From: Diphasiastrum complanatum
Lineage: Eukaryota > Streptophyta > Lycopodiopsida > Lycopodiales > Lycopodiaceae
Assembly: GCA_029204225.1 (NCBI GenBank)
Contig: CM055092.1
Coordinates: 12,650,476-12,714,475, forward strand
Direction of reading: 5' to 3'
DNA length: 64,000 nucleotides
Shown: one piece after another, positions 44,872 through 56,668 of the stretch
Layout of the letters: each line of letters opens with the position of its first letter
Numbering within the stretch: the stretch's first letter is position 1
The notes under the pieces: model-generated
The model's input: the letters and a program-made list of their open reading frames with translations, nothing else
Told to the model about the DNA's origin: nothing
Database searches by the model: none
Made by a program: the position numbers and the translations under genes

Positions 44872-45396
44872 CTATCGCGAATTGTTCTCGTTCGACTTTT
44901 GTGTCTTGTTCGTGATGCGACAAAGTTGCAGGAGTTCACCATTTTTGACAAACTCTGCATGCTTGAGCGCTTTTCGCGTATCTTTTGTTTTATCATTTGT
45001 ATCTGTCATTGACAATTTCATCTTTGGTTTCTTGACAGGTACTAACTTCTGGGAGGTCTGTATCCTCCATTTTGCTTCTAGGTATTTCCTCAATTCTTCT
45101 CTTGATCGAAGTTCTAGTCTTGCCAATGCTCTTTCCTTGACGAGAAGAGGAAGATCTTCGATTGGTAGCTTGCACAAATTTTGGTTAACAGTCTTCAAGG
45201 AAATGGACTCATCAACACATTGGTGGTAGGAATAGATTTGGACGGATGGTTTGGTGATGGTAGCAAAACATGATGAAGGCTTGGTGGAAGGGTGAAGGAA
45301 CTTGATAGTTCTACAGTTGCAGCCTTGGACCCTTGCAATGTTGAGCTTTGACCACCACTTGCTGGGTGAGGAGCTCACTTTGACTTGCAGGCTCAC
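44872..45396 (-). pseudogene. Unrecognised retroelement-type ORF, sister of 22.25-22.68 kb
   Basis: A 174-codon open frame (SKWWSKLNIARVQGCNCRTI, LPLLVKERALARLELRSREE, basic EAKWRIQTSQKLVPVKKPKM). The DNA is inverted relative to 22256-22670 and closely similar, but the frames differ over the first half. It is lysine and arginine rich with a coiled-coil-like centre. No known domain; possibly part of a gypsy 3' accessory ORF. Confidence 0.4.
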
Positions 45397-46440
45397 TATT
45401 GTCTTCGTCTTTCAAAGACTGTCCAAAACCACCCAACAAGATCCTACCTGCTTGACACGCCAGTTATTAATCATGATAGGATCCTCACGACAACACCACA
45501 CGAGCACCGTAGCAACTAATAGTTAAACCTGCTGCTCAATCAAGAAGTTGCTTGAGAACTTCTACATTACCACAACATTTACCAAATCGATAATCGCACT
45601 TAGAAGCTATATGAAATGAGTTATTGCAAGACGTAGAGCAAACCGATATTCCATCATCTGCTACTATTCCCAGACAAGAGCACCCTCCCCAGGGAATTGA
45701 CATTTTGTCTCCAATCCTGCAACCTCAAGTCTATAGGTCTATCCACCTTCTGATGAGATTTTCAACCACTGGATATAACAACCGATTCTGAAAATAAGAA
45801 ATCTACAAGAGATTCATTTTCTGAATGTCATGATCCAAAGAATACTAATGGGAATAGTATCTTCTTTTTCTATGCATTTCAAGCCATATCTTACAATATC
45901 TGCTATCAATGATGGTAGACTTAGTGTCACCAACCTTGCCTTGTTTTTGACAAGGGCATATCAGAGTTTTTCTCATTACTCTACAAGACAAATGGGATAT
46001 TGCAATTGTCAAGGTGAATTATCAATGTTGATGAATGAAAATTTTGCTGCCATACAGTTCTCACTCTCTGTACCGTTTGTTTATTTCCTTGTTCCTCTTC
46101 ATCCCTTTTGTGTGATTGATTTTTGCATGAGAAATAGCTACTGCACGGGAGTCTTCCGTAGAGGTACAGAGTTTAGGATCTTTGAGCATCCTGCAATTTT
46201 CCGAAATCCATGTCACGTCAAAGTTGATTTCTAGATTTCCTTGCCATATTAATTTTTGAGTCAACTACAGCAAGATCGAAACAAATTTAGTTAAAATTTG
46301 TTACTCTCTAAAGCAATGATAGTTGAATCCCCTCCTATGAAGCCTGAAGAGATCCAAAAGTAATAGATCAAATGAAGAAATAGCTGCAGAAAAGAAATTG
46401 CTTCAACTCAAGGACAGGAGCACGGGGTGCTTTTCATTTC
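45397..46440 (+). repeat. Dispersed repeat block shared with 21.07-22.2 kb
   Basis: From about 45925 to 46390 the sequence is colinear with 21072-21480 and 22160-22225, lacking the 680-bp middle. A 134-codon open frame at 45830-46234 has no recognised domain and is not conserved in the sister. 45397-45924 holds nothing recognised. Confidence 0.55.
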
Positions 46441-46449
46441 CTAGGTTCA

Positions 46450-47030
46450 TCAACTTTTGCCTTGTTGAAGCCCTTTGAGATCATCCTCTTGATCATCAAC
46501 TTGACTATCAAAGTCATTGAACCGACTTTGTTTTCCAGATCCATTACTTAATTTTACAGCAAGATAACATCCATTCACTTGCATAGCACCATCTACACAA
46601 GAAGATCCTCCAAAAGATGTTTCATTCTCCATGATAAGAGCTTGATACTCAAGATCCATTGCTTGGATCCACTCATCTTCTTTTCTTGCTTCATCTACAC
46701 TTGTAGGTTCATCAAAAGAAGTTAGGAAAGTAACATAATTTCTAGAAACTACTTGCTTACCCTTTTCATCATATGTGAGCCTTGAAAGTACTTGTCTTTC
46801 CCTTGATGTTCTCCTTGGCTTTTGACTTGATGAAGGTCCATCATCATCAACATCCAAAGTAGGATCATTTACATCAACATCAAGAATGTTAGATCCATTT
46901 ACACCTTTATCAATCATGCTTGAAGACACTTTTGAAATGTTCCCCTCATCAAAGATGACATCTCTACCAACAATCACTTTGTTAGTAGAAGAATTGTAAA
47001 TCTTGTAGGCTTTACTCACCTCACTATATT
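46450..47030 (-). pseudogene. Ty1/copia integrase-RT linker fragment
   Basis: The minus strand reads VSKAYKIYNSSTNKVIVGRD, SSQKPRRTSRERQVLSRLTY, ARKEDEWIQAMDLEYQALI and ends GLQQGKS. It is a close sister of 24190-24740. It is cut at 47030 inside the GYSEVSKAY motif by the gypsy LTR that starts at 47031. Confidence 0.9.
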
Positions 47031-47455
47031 TGTTGGATGATTCTGACGAATCCCCAAGATACTCAGCCAGAGCTACCCCAGAGCACCTCTTACCTTAGAC
47101 CAAGGAGTTCTCTGAGAAGACGAGACGAACAAAGACTGAGAGCCGAGAAGTACTAGTTAGGAATGACAAGCAAGAATTGTGTAAGCCTCATGGTGAATCC
47201 CGAAAGATGGAATGACCATGTAGGAACTAGTATTTCTAGGCAAAGTAATAATTGCAAGTAGACCCCTCTTAAATAAAGTTTAATATTAGGATCTAAACTC
47301 GTTTTTGTAGCAGTACAGTAGGATTTCAATCACTATTCAACGGTTCTGCATGCTAATTTTGTGGTTGAACATTTTGGCATGCATGGTTGACTGATTGTAG
47401 TCATTTATGCATGTGCTTTTAGTGCAAGAGTGACCAATCCGAGTGTCCTTTGACA
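47031..47455 (+). repeat. Gypsy LTR family A, 5' LTR copy with internal deletion
   Basis: Starts TGTTGGATGATTCTGACGAA and ends near TTTGACA. It matches both ends of the 981-bp copy at 22919-23899 but lacks about 550 bp after 47280. Gag coding follows 135 bp later, so this is the 5' LTR. A clear primer site was not recognised next to it. Confidence 0.8.
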
Positions 47456-47590
47456 GGAAGAAAACTTAGAAAATTTAGATACTTTTCTTCTGTCTAATTT
47501 GGGCTCGAAGCAAAACATGAACATCCAAGAAATGCCCGAGAAGCTTGATAATAGGCAACCATTCTTGAAAACATTAGAAGCAAGAAATAG

Positions 47591-48295
47591 ATGGCCAACA
47601 GATCCTCTGGAGTAGGGGATCTGTCAACATTTGGCCCATTGCCGCTTGCACCATTCACACTCAAGTCTCCTACAACTGAACAAATCAGACGTCATAGGTT
47701 CTACCGAATGAGGCCCCAAATACACGAGTCATCCACAAACCCATTCGAGGGACAAGAACATGATAGAGCCGAATCTTCACGAGTACGAACCCATGTTCAT
47801 GGTGTTGAAACATCACATGCCAGAACACACCTGAATGGAGCTTTTGCCACTCACGGAGCTCATTTTGAGAAGAGAATACCCAAGCTCGATCTACCCAAGT
47901 GTGACGGTAGTTTGGACCCTCAAAGATTCTTGCAAATCTTTGAGAATGCGTGTGATGTATATGGCGAAACATCTCCCGGCGCTATAGTCCAACCGTTTTC
48001 CATGACCATGATCGCTAAAGCACGCGACTGGTTTTTTAACCTCGATCGTGAAGATAAATTGGATTGGTCTAATCTGAAAGAGTCGTTTATCAAGCGTTTT
48101 AAGCCCTTATGTTTGATAGAGAGTCCTTTTGTCAAATTGAGTAGCATCAAGATGACAAAATATGAACGTGTACGAGACTACATTGAGCATTTCAAATGCC
48201 TAAAATGTCAAGTAAAAGAACATCCCTCCAAACGAATGCTCATTATCTGGTTTTTAGTCGGCCTTCCAAGATGGATAGTGTATTTGGTCAGATAA
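47591..48295 (+). pseudogene. Ty3/gypsy gag, truncated
   Basis: A 234-codon open frame starting MANRSSGVGDLSTFGPLPLA. The gag core reads KRIPKLDLPKCDGSLDPQRF, MIAKARDWFFNLDREDKLDW, NLKESFIKRFKPLCLIESPF and YERVRDYIEHFKCLKCQV. The knuckle region is absent because the element is cut at about 48295 and joined to minus-strand sequence of another gypsy element. The start is the first Met after the leader. It forms the particle shell. Confidence 0.9.
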
Positions 48296-48750
48296 GCACA
48301 TGCAGCAGCTAGAGGTTTGTCGTTAATGGCATCAACCTGATATCCATCCTTGTTCTTCCACTTATCCACAGAAGGATCTATATATTTGAAGTAAATAGTG
48401 GATTCAATTTTTTGGAGTGTTTTGGTGACTACATTCGGTCCTCGAGGGAAGCCGAAGGTATGGATGTCAACTCTAGAGAGAGGATGTTATAAAAGTGGTT
48501 ATTGTTTGGAGGTAAAATGAATCGGAAACATCTGCCTGTTGGGGTTGTAGGAGGCATAAGCAATGTCCAAGACATATGGACTCTGATAGCCAGACAATGC
48601 AGGGATATGGAACTTGATCTGGGTTAAGAACTAATGTGCTTGCTGGTACCAGGTAGTCATTTCAGCAATATTTAGGCTGCCCATGTTTATCTCTATCTTA
48701 TCTGCATCAGGGTTATCAGAACCAAAAGAAGTATGGGTAGACATGTTGTT
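48296..48750 (-). pseudogene. Gypsy 3' accessory ORF, family X (copy 1)
   Basis: The minus strand begins MSTHTSFGSDNPDADKIEIN (about 48744) and continues FHIPALSGYQSPYVLDIAYA and VDIHTFGFPRGPNVVTKTLQ, KIESTIYFKYIDPSVDKWKN. The same protein is found on the + strand at 62172-62676. It lies downstream of the integrase at 49269-50017 on the same strand, as in the 3' accessory ORF arrangement at 3043-5247. Stops and a frameshift near 48480 break it. No domain recognised. Confidence 0.6.
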
Positions 48751-48754
48751 CTGT

Positions 48755-49090
48755 CTATAAGGACTTGGTTCGGTCGAGATTTGTAATAGGGTTCTGGAGG
48801 GACTCGGCTCGGTCGAGACTGGACTGATGGACTCTCGGCTCTGCGGTCCAGATGTGACTCAGGTACTCGATTGAGATTTGACGCAATTGCTCAGTTGGGA
48901 TCTGAGGTAAGGTCTCAGTTGAGATCTGAGGTAAGGGCTCGGTTGACGTGATGACTTAGTCGAGAAATGATTGAATGGCTCGATCGAGAAGTGACTGAAT
49001 GTTTTGGTCAAGATGGAACTGAATAGCTTAGGCGAGGGCGAATTGAAGCACTTGGTCAAGAGTGGATTGAAGGACTCGATCTGGCCGACT
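48755..49090 (-). repeat. Minisatellite-like array of CTCGACCGAGCC units
   Basis: The minus strand carries about ten diverged units around CTCGACCGAGCC with 20-40 bp spacing, just upstream of the family X ORF. A related array is at 61990-62160 in front of the second family X copy. Confidence 0.7.
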
Positions 49091-49268
49091 TCAGAAGCAG
49101 TTTGAACAAAAGGTTGGAAAAAATAGTTTTGGTAAAAACTGCTGTGTGTAGGAAAGGAAAAAGGCGGATGGAAAAAAATAGAAAGAAGTATGAAGACAAA
49201 ATTCATAGAAAAAAAACATAATCATGGTCTTACAGACATAAGTAGTCAAAAATACAAAAGTTATGAAA

Positions 49269-50035
49269 CTAAAAGACAAAAATATATACTGAATGAAGAG
49301 TTTTGTAATTAAATAGGATCAACAAAAAACAACTCTTCGTAGTACCGCCATTGACAACAGTGTCGAGGAGTACTCCATCAAGTGTTTCTAACTTGACTCT
49401 TCCATATGGGAAGATGTTATTGATTACATATGGTCCTTTACTTCTAAATTTTAATTTCCCAGGGTGCTTCTTTGATGTGTTGAGAAGCACGTTATTACAT
49501 AATGGTGATGATCGTGCTAGGCTTTTTGACGATGTTTGTTAACTAATTGTGCGTGATACAAGATGAGATGAGTCTCGCACAATTGGGCTGACGTAAATAG
49601 CCTATTTTGTACCTCTTGTTTGATTGCAATTTTCTCCAATAGATCAGTAGAGAAAGCTTGCATGACTCACAAGGAAGGAGCTAGAAATTCAACAGGCATG
49701 ACTGCCTCTTGACCAAAAACGAGGTGGAAGGGTGTGACCCATCCAGTGACCTTCTTGGGAGTTGTACAATATGCCCAGATAGCTGAGAACAACTCGGTTT
49801 CCCAATCTGATAAACTTGTCTCAACTATCTTCATCAGAATCTTGCAGATGGTTTTGTTAGTGGATTCTGTTTGGCCATTACATCGGGGGTAGTACATGGT
49901 ACTTTTTCGATGTACAACAAGGTAATGGCGTAAGAGATTATCAACCACTTCATTTAAGAAATGTGAACCTCTGTCACTAACAAGCTCAATGGGATAGCCA
50001 AAACGTGTAGTGATCATTATTGTCGAAGGTTATCT
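49269..50035 (-). pseudogene. Ty3/gypsy integrase, core and C-terminus
   Basis: The core reads TRFGYPIELVSDRGSHFLNE, YYPRCNGQTESTNKTICKIL and DWETELFSAIWAYCTTPKKV, with the second Asp and the Glu of the DDE triad. Frameshifted sequence leads to KLKFRSKGPYVINNIFPYGR (GPY/F module) ending at 49269. No chromodomain. It resembles the 5883-7060 integrase in type (OTA-like). RT and the first Asp are missing. Confidence 0.88.
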
Positions 50036-51099
50036 TACTTCGCTTCCAATCTTGGAGTTCCTTGTTAGTTCTCTCCTTGCAATGATTACGAGAATACTAC
50101 CCCGGGATCTTCTCTACCACCTCAAAAGATATGCACATATTGTCACATATTCATAGCGAGTTGTGGGCACATATTGATAGTGAGTTGTGGCGGGACCTCA
50201 CAATCACAAGGATGATAACTTGTGGATCAAGAATGAAAGATGCAATATAGATTCACAACACAATGAAACAAGATAAAAAGCAACACAAACGGGAGTATAA
50301 TTTTATATGTTATAAAAAAAAGTATTCATGCATACCATGTCCACCCAAGAACAAAGTGCCACATAGTCTAGGTCACTTCTTGCCAAAAAATATCTAGTCA
50401 CTGCATAGGCACATCACTCCCAAGTCCAAACTACTAACTACCTGTTAGCTAAATTGTAAACATAAAGTCAAACATTTGAGGTCTTTGCATAGGTTAGTAA
50501 TTATTTCCTTATGAGGAGAAAGCAGAACAAAATGACGAAAGGACATTTTGTCAAAGAGGTGTTGGCTCCCTTTGTACTACATAATTGTACTAAATTTTAT
50601 TATATTAATCTTTCTTAATCAAGCAGACAATTTCGTGTACCTCTTAGTTGATGAATTTGCTAGTTGCACCTTTACGTTGGGTCCTTGAATGTGTTTGATT
50701 GATTGTCATTGTCATGTTATCACATGTATTGTTTTCTACCCATTAAATAGTAAAACTCGCATATCTAAATAATCGTCTAAATCCAATGACATGGCTTTGA
50801 AGCTTGTGTCAACATATGGCATCCTCTAAACCCTAACATAAACCCTCCTTGGGCATTAGAGAGGAATGTTTGCACTAACAAACGGTATTAGATTCTTGCA
50901 TTTAGATTGATCTACATGTATTTAGAATTTTTGATCAAATTCTTATCCTTTTTTTCTAGTTGATAGTTTGAACCTTTTGTAAACTTTTATGCATAAAGAA
51001 CATGAATGAATTTCAAGTGGGTCAAGAACGCGGCCTAGAATTAGGGTTGTGGAGATGAAAAAATTAACTAGAATTTGGACGAGAGATAGAAACTTCAAA

Positions 51100-51144
<45 letters not shown>

Positions 51145-51284
51145 TTATAAGAGAGAGAGAGATGCAAACACAAGGACGTATGGATAGTCGATTTATCTCG
51201 TGTTCAATGCCGATACGTATGCTTGGTGTCAATTTGCTGGCATGGTGACGATACGGTGAAACACTGCCGGCTAACACCTGGCTT
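50036..51284. other. Intergenic region left of the IDA-like gene
   Basis: No gene seen. A (TA)n tract lies at about 51103-51149, followed by GAGAGAGAGA. It is probably upstream flank or promoter of the next gene. Confidence 0.6.
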
Positions 51285-51285
51285 C

Positions 51286-51293
51286 TATATTAT
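51286..51293 (+). promoter_or_regulatory. Candidate TATA box of the IDA-like gene
   Basis: CTATATTATACA lies about 310 bp before the start codon, with a spliced 5' leader in between. No other good TATA box is closer to the gene. Confidence 0.35.
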
Positions 51294-51602
51294 ACACCTA
51301 AAAACTTCACTTTTCTTGAGCTCCTCATCAGTGCAGCTTTCCTTCTTCTTCGTGCTATTACATAGGTTTTTAGGAGGTCTAAACACCTGTGACTTCACCC
51401 TTTTGCACATGCTCGAATACATTCTGAAGCTTTTGCATGTTTCTCTTCCACACCTCGTAGCTTCATATCTCTGTTTCTTCAACCATGTTACATTCGGAAG
51501 CTTCCGACATGTAAGTGAGTAGATTTGGGTTGGCTCTTCATTTATATCCAGGAAAGTAAATGCAAAAAGTATTCTCAAATTTGGTCTGGTTTACATCTCA
51601 GC

Positions 51603-51947
51603 ATGAGAGCACTAAAAGTGTTAGCAATCTGTTGTATGGTTTCTATAAGCTTATTGCAGTTTGTTTGTTGCATCAGAGTCCAAGTCCATAAGAAGATTTC
51701 TTATGAAACCAACTCAGCTTCGCTATTGACAGCCACCAGAGGACACTCTAGTTTGAGCTATATCGGTGATAAGCCTTTTCCAGAAGCAAAAGAAAGGCAG
51801 AGCTCATTGGGTTATGTTTCTTGGCTACAAACTGTATCGGTAAAACTTCCAAAGGGAAGATTTCCACCTTCGGGTCCAAGTCACGGAGGGAATGCAATTG
51901 GGACGCAATCGACAGTGCAAAATTCCGAATCAAGTACAAAGCCATAG
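51603..51947 (+). CDS. IDA-like secreted signalling peptide precursor
   Basis: The 114-residue protein starts MRALKVLAICCMVSISLLQF, a signal peptide (basic n-region, hydrophobic core, likely cut near VCC/IRV), has a variable middle, and near the C-terminus reads VKLPKGRFPPSGPSHGGN. The INFLORESCENCE DEFICIENT IN ABSCISSION family has LPKG.PIPPSAPSKRHN at this place, so LPKG and PPSxPS match while the end HGGN is unusual. The mature peptide would act outside the cell on HAESA-type receptor kinases. The start at 51603 is preferred over the in-frame ATG at 51525 because GTAAGTGAG at 51511 and CTCAG at 51601 outline a 5'-leader intron that removes the upstream part. No stops or frameshifts; it is the only gene here that looks intact. 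Confidence 0.65.
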   Translation: MRALKVLAICCMVSISLLQFVCCIRVQVHKKISYETNSASLLTATRGHSSLSYIGDKPFPEAKERQSSLGYVSWLQTVSVKLPKGRFPPSGPSHGGNAIGTQSTVQNSESSTKP

Positions 51948-54017
51948 TCATAACGTTTTAAGCAAAGCCAAGAACACGGACCATATTGTGCAGGCGTTCT
52001 TGATAATTAGGCTCTAGCTCATCCGTGAACTCTATTTCGCATTTACAACAAGGAATCAAAGCTTAGGATATAGTTCCGCAACCAATTAGGAATATTACGA
52101 TCAAAGAAGGATACGTGCATTCTATATGCTCGATCATCTGATCATTATATTGCGGCAGAAAGAGATAAGATAAGTGTGTCACCGGTTGTTGCTGTTGACT
52201 CTAGTCAGTCGTTTATGGCGTGGAAGACAACAGAGGAATATGCATGTAAACGAAAAGCGATGGCGGTTTTGGTGATTTGATCATATAACTGTCAGGAAAT
52301 CTACAATTACGTCACAATTCAGCTCATTATCAGTTCAGAAAACTCTTGCACGTCAACAGACATCTTTGATGAAGTGCTTTTATGAATGTTGGCTGGTCTA
52401 TAAGGGCAAGTACGATGCATGCAACGCCTCCAAAAGGAAATGCAAGGTTTCAACAACAGTGTTCATCGTGGTTCTGAAGCTCTGTAGCTCATCCAAAATA
52501 TTCCATAATCTGCAGTAATTGCTCTTTAACAATCATGGGCTCGCTATTTACTAACATGAAGCTAAGGCTCTTGAATGATCAAGCCTATCATACAATGGCT
52601 GATACAGTCTATTCCCCGTTCATCTCGTCTGCAGACTGTACTAGGAGATTTTTTTGAATAGACATCAGATCAAAGTGTGTTCCACTTTTAGCTACATATC
52701 CAGAAAAAATATTCTGCTCTCAAATATACCGATGTTGTGTCATGTCATCTGGCTTGTTCTCATGCTCAAAGCTCAGCATGATTTTTGTAAGGTCAGAATG
52801 AATCTTGAAAGTTAATTAAAAACTGTTTCGCAGCGAGAAGATGCTATAAGCCATTCTGGCGGGTGGATATTACAATGTGAGTTATTTTATAGAGGGATGA
52901 GGTGCCAACGTTATGTTTCTTATGCATGCAGATGTTATATATGTAAGTTCATAGAATTCTGAATTTCTGTGTAGTAGTCCTGAAAGACTTTCAAGTTAAT
53001 GCATTTTAACAAATAATAGACTGAACAGCTGAAACACTCTAGTTGCAAAAATAGTGTGAATAGTTTCATGTACTTCGTCTGGAACATTGCTTTGGAACGA
53101 CCGTTCCGGACAGACAGAGAAACGCTTTCCGGAACGCTTATTTGAATAAAATTGAAAAGCTAAAAAATAAAACAAAAATTACCTCTAAATAATAAAAAAT
53201 TAAAAAAAAATTCAGCTCTTAACACTCTAAACTATTTAAAACATCAACAATCCCCAAAAACAAAGAAACAAAAAGAATAAAAAACACAGTGGGCTGCATT
53301 CAACTTTTCAATCACATAACTTTTGGCTGCACTAAGATTCAGAAATGTCAAGTTTAGAAATGCAGCCAAAAGCATACCTCTAAACTTGACATTTCACCAT
53401 GGCATTAAGCGTCAGAAATGTCAAGTTTAGAGGTATGTCAGTGTTCACACACCTTCGCTTCTCCATGGCATTTACAATGCTTGCTATCATCAGCAGGTAA
53501 CAATCTGTTTTTGGCACAGTTATCGAGGCTGTTAAACTCGTTGACACAGTACAGATCTAAGCTTTATAAATATGTCGCTCGCATCCTTTGCAACTAACAA
53601 CAGGAAAATGCTTGTATATACGTGTTGTGGAAATCCTTGAAAACAAACAAACAATTAAATAAGACGTTCTAACATTAAATATCAAGTGAAACAACTTACA
53701 ACACAGGCGCAACATTCAAAGTCCAGTTCCCGTAGAAGAATTAGCTTAAAAGAGTGGTGACTTTCTATTTCGTACGCAATTGTCAACGCTCCTTGCAGCA
53801 TGAGCATCAGGAGAAGCATAGATCTTCGCATTGTCGCAATACATAATACTAATCGTTCGTCTCTGTTTATGTGTCAATTATATAGTAATATGTCATCATC
53901 ATCTTGAATACAATACACATTGTATGTTACTCGTGTAAGGATCACATTGAGAAACTACGTGGCCCCTCTAGACTCTCATGAACACCTTCCAAGCTTCCAC
54001 TAATTAACAATACAATT
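51948..54017. other. Intergenic region right of the IDA-like gene
   Basis: About 2 kb without a convincing gene; the first part may be its 3' UTR. A perfect 23-bp inverted repeat is at 53373-53395/53415-53437. Confidence 0.6.
53373..53437. repeat. Perfect 23-bp inverted repeat with 19-nt loop
   Basis: Arm one begins CATACCTCTAAACTTGACAT at 53373 and arm two is its exact reverse complement at 53415-53437. A third partial copy (GAAATGTCAAGTTTAGA) lies at 53342-53358. Confidence 0.95.
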
Positions 54018-54608
54018 TGTTGGAAATGGTGAATTCAACGGCCCTTTTCCAATAGTCATTTGACATACTCGACAACGACAACAGTCCACAATTGACATCG
54101 ACAATGATCGACAACGACAATAGTCGACACCTTCTATATTCAATGTCGAATTCCCAGCTTGGCCATCATGAAGAGTGCATGTCAAAAATCAAACAAATGT
54201 GGAAACAAAAACGTAAAGACAAGAATTATCTAGTGACTACTTCTGCAATATGTAGCAGACAAAAATTACAGATTTAAATAATGGGAGGAAGAGAAAATGA
54301 ATCAATCAGACATAAAACACTTGCATATTACTGCGCCTAATGCACTCTTGCATTTAATATCGTCTGAATTACAGATTTACAACAAAACTTGTGCGCTGTT
54401 TGGATCTCAAACAACGCATCACCGCAAGAGAGTTATTGTCTGTTCACATTCTGGTTCCGATTTCGCGAAAGTGCGAAATATGCGAAAAGTGCGACAAGTG
54501 CCCAAAATGTCTATCTCACAAAATTGGCTTATGTGGAAATCCCAAAGTGAGAGAAAATCTCAAAGTCCGAAAATGCCAAAGGTTTCCGAAGTTCACAAAT
54601 TTCCAACA
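54018..54608 (-). repeat. Ty1/copia 3' LTR
   Basis: The stretch has 10-bp inverted ends TGTTGGAAAT/ATTTCCAACA and is 591 bp long. Copia Pol ends about 30-40 bp to its right on the same (minus) strand, so this is the 3' LTR. Confidence 0.8.
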
Positions 54609-54639
54609 GCTCCGTCTTGAACTAAGGAAACCTTCATCT

Positions 54640-55990
54640 GATTCCCATTGACATTCTGTGCTTTTCAAACAGAGTCTTGTTCAGAGGCATTGTGAGTACA
54701 TCTACCATCATGTCGGATGATTTTACATATTGAATCATCATTCCTTTTCCTAAATCAGATCTCTGATGTGGTGGTGCTTCAGTGGAGTGATTGGCCATCC
54801 ATGTTCATTGTAGTGGGCTGGACCTGCAGTTCACTCTACTCATTCAACAGAATTCGAAGCCACACTATTCCATTTGCGTTTTTAAATGCAACAACATATT
54901 CCGCTTCACACGAGGACTGAGCAACCAAGGTCTGCTTCTTCCATACCCAGTTTACTATTGATCCACATAGCACAAAACATCCACCAGAGACAGACTTACT
55001 GTCATCTCTGCTGCTAGCCCAAGTGGCATCACTTTATGCAAGTAATTCAAAATCTAAATCACTGCTGAAGATTATCCCATACCTTGTTGTACTTTTAATG
55101 TACTGAGCGACTCTCTTGGCCATTCTCCAATGCTTCTCGCCTAGATTAGCAGCAAAATGTCAGGTCTGGTGCAGACTAACAGGTACATGAGGCTGCCAAT
55201 AAGGTTTCGATATGGCACTGTTGCCATTCTCCCCTTTTCTACATCATGTTTTGGGCAGTCGTCCTTGGTCAATCTTGCTCCTACTTCCATAGGAGTGCAT
55301 TTCTCTATGCACTCTGTCATCTTGTAATCTTTTAGAATCTTCAGCGCATATTTCTCTTGTGTTAGGTGGAGAGTCCCTCTGCACCTATCCATGTCTATCT
55401 GCAGTCCCACACAAATTAGCGCTTCTCCAGAGCTTTTATTCTCTGGATCAATTTCAGGCAATTCCCTATCATTAGAGAATCATCAACAAACAGTGTCATG
55501 AATACAAAACTGTCAGTATCATCTCTGATTGTATATATATTACAGTCAAATAACAAGGCATGCATTCCAATTGACTGTAATATATTCTACTATGCCATGC
55601 TCTTGCAGCCTGTTTCAATCCATAAATGCATTTTGTCAGTCTGCATACAAATTCTGGACGAGCCTCGTCCAAAAAGCCTTCTGGCTGTGTCATATATATT
55701 TCTTCGTCAATATTCCCATATAAGAATGCTGCTTGACATCAATCTAGTGAATTTCTAGGTTGTACCTCGTAGCATATGCTAAGAGTGTTCTTACGCTGGC
55801 CATTTTCATTGTGGGAGAGAAGGTTTCTTTTGTGAGAAACCTCTTGGCACTAATATGGCTTTGTAGCAAACCACTATGCCTGCTGCATTTATTTTCCTTT
55901 TGAAAACTCATTTGTTGGTTATAACTTTTCTTCCAACAGGTGACGTTGTCAATTCCCATGCTCTATAGGATCCAGGCGCAAAATAGTCAA
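54640..55990 (-). pseudogene. Ty1/copia reverse transcriptase and RNase H
   Basis: Minus-strand pieces follow copia Pol order: FSPTMKMASVRTLLAYATRY and YNLEIH (about 55800-55745), MTQPEGFLDEARPEFVCRLT and KCIYGLKQAARAW (about 55690-55620), LQIDMDRCRGTLHLTQEKYA and PYRNLIGSLMYLLVCTRPDI (55461-55141), then an RNase H region ending about 54650 with DMMVDVLTMPLNKTLFEKHR. The catalytic YVDD box is lost in a frameshifted stretch near 55500. Many stops. The 5' end is cut at about 55990 where the 56-kb element begins. Confidence 0.88.
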
Positions 55991-56013
55991 CGAATGGGTA
56001 ATGAGAGCAAGCG

Positions 56014-56660
56014 GCGCACTTGAAATCGATATCCGGCAAAGCAGTCATAAATTTGCGTGAAAATCTGAGCCGAAGAAGACCTATTTATAAAAAAAAAATT
56101 GCACATGTGGATTAGCGGTGAGGGAACACGTGTACTTGTGATTGGTCAAAATAAATGCGTCTTACCTAGAATGATTGATCTGACATCTGTCACGTGCAAG
56201 AATGACACGAATCGAGAGCGCATTCGCGCACGTGTCTCAGCCCACGTGGCCTAATATTAGGGTCACCATTGTCAGTATGAACAGTCCACATGGGCTAATA
56301 ATCTATCGACACATGTCCTTGCCATCTTTTCACACGTGCGGAAATTTAGTATATATAAGTCCTCGAAATTTTCATTTTTTTTCGCAAAATTTTCACTTTT
56401 AGCTCCCAATATCGCTCTCAAGCGCGCTCTTTCACCGTTCTAGCTTCTGCTCTCTCACAGTGCGTTCAAGTCCGATACCGCTGGTATTCCAATATCGCTT
56501 TCCAGCGCGCATCTCATTTCATAAAATAATCTCTGTAGATCTTGCATTCGAAACCAATATTTAGTTCTGGTATCGATCTCTAGCGCCCTTTCATTGCAAA
56601 TTTTTTTGTTTTCATCCACTTTTCTTTTGTTCAAACTTTTTTTTGTTTATTTTCTTCCTC
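56014..56660 (+). promoter_or_regulatory. 5' region of the H3-like/C48 gene with tandem ATATCG/AAGCGC motif
   Basis: It begins GCGCACTTGAAATCGATATC, has ACGTG cores (56131, 56192, 56231, 56244, 56333), a TATA-like TATATATAAG (about 56352), and three diverged units around CCAATATCGCTCTCAAGCGC (56409, about 56480-56510, 56550-56588). It aligns with 29620-30258. The first motif is the inverse of the unit motif, giving the block inverted-repeat ends. The ATG of the gene follows 80 bp later. Confidence 0.5.
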
Positions 56661-56668
56661 TGAGTATG

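Noticed and set aside
45830-46234. 134-codon open frame as a gene
   Set aside because: The aligned sister sequence at 21072-21430 does not keep the frame, and no domain is seen.
51285-51578. 97-codon minus-strand frame
   Set aside because: It lies antisense to the promoter, leader and intron of the IDA-like gene and has no motif of its own.
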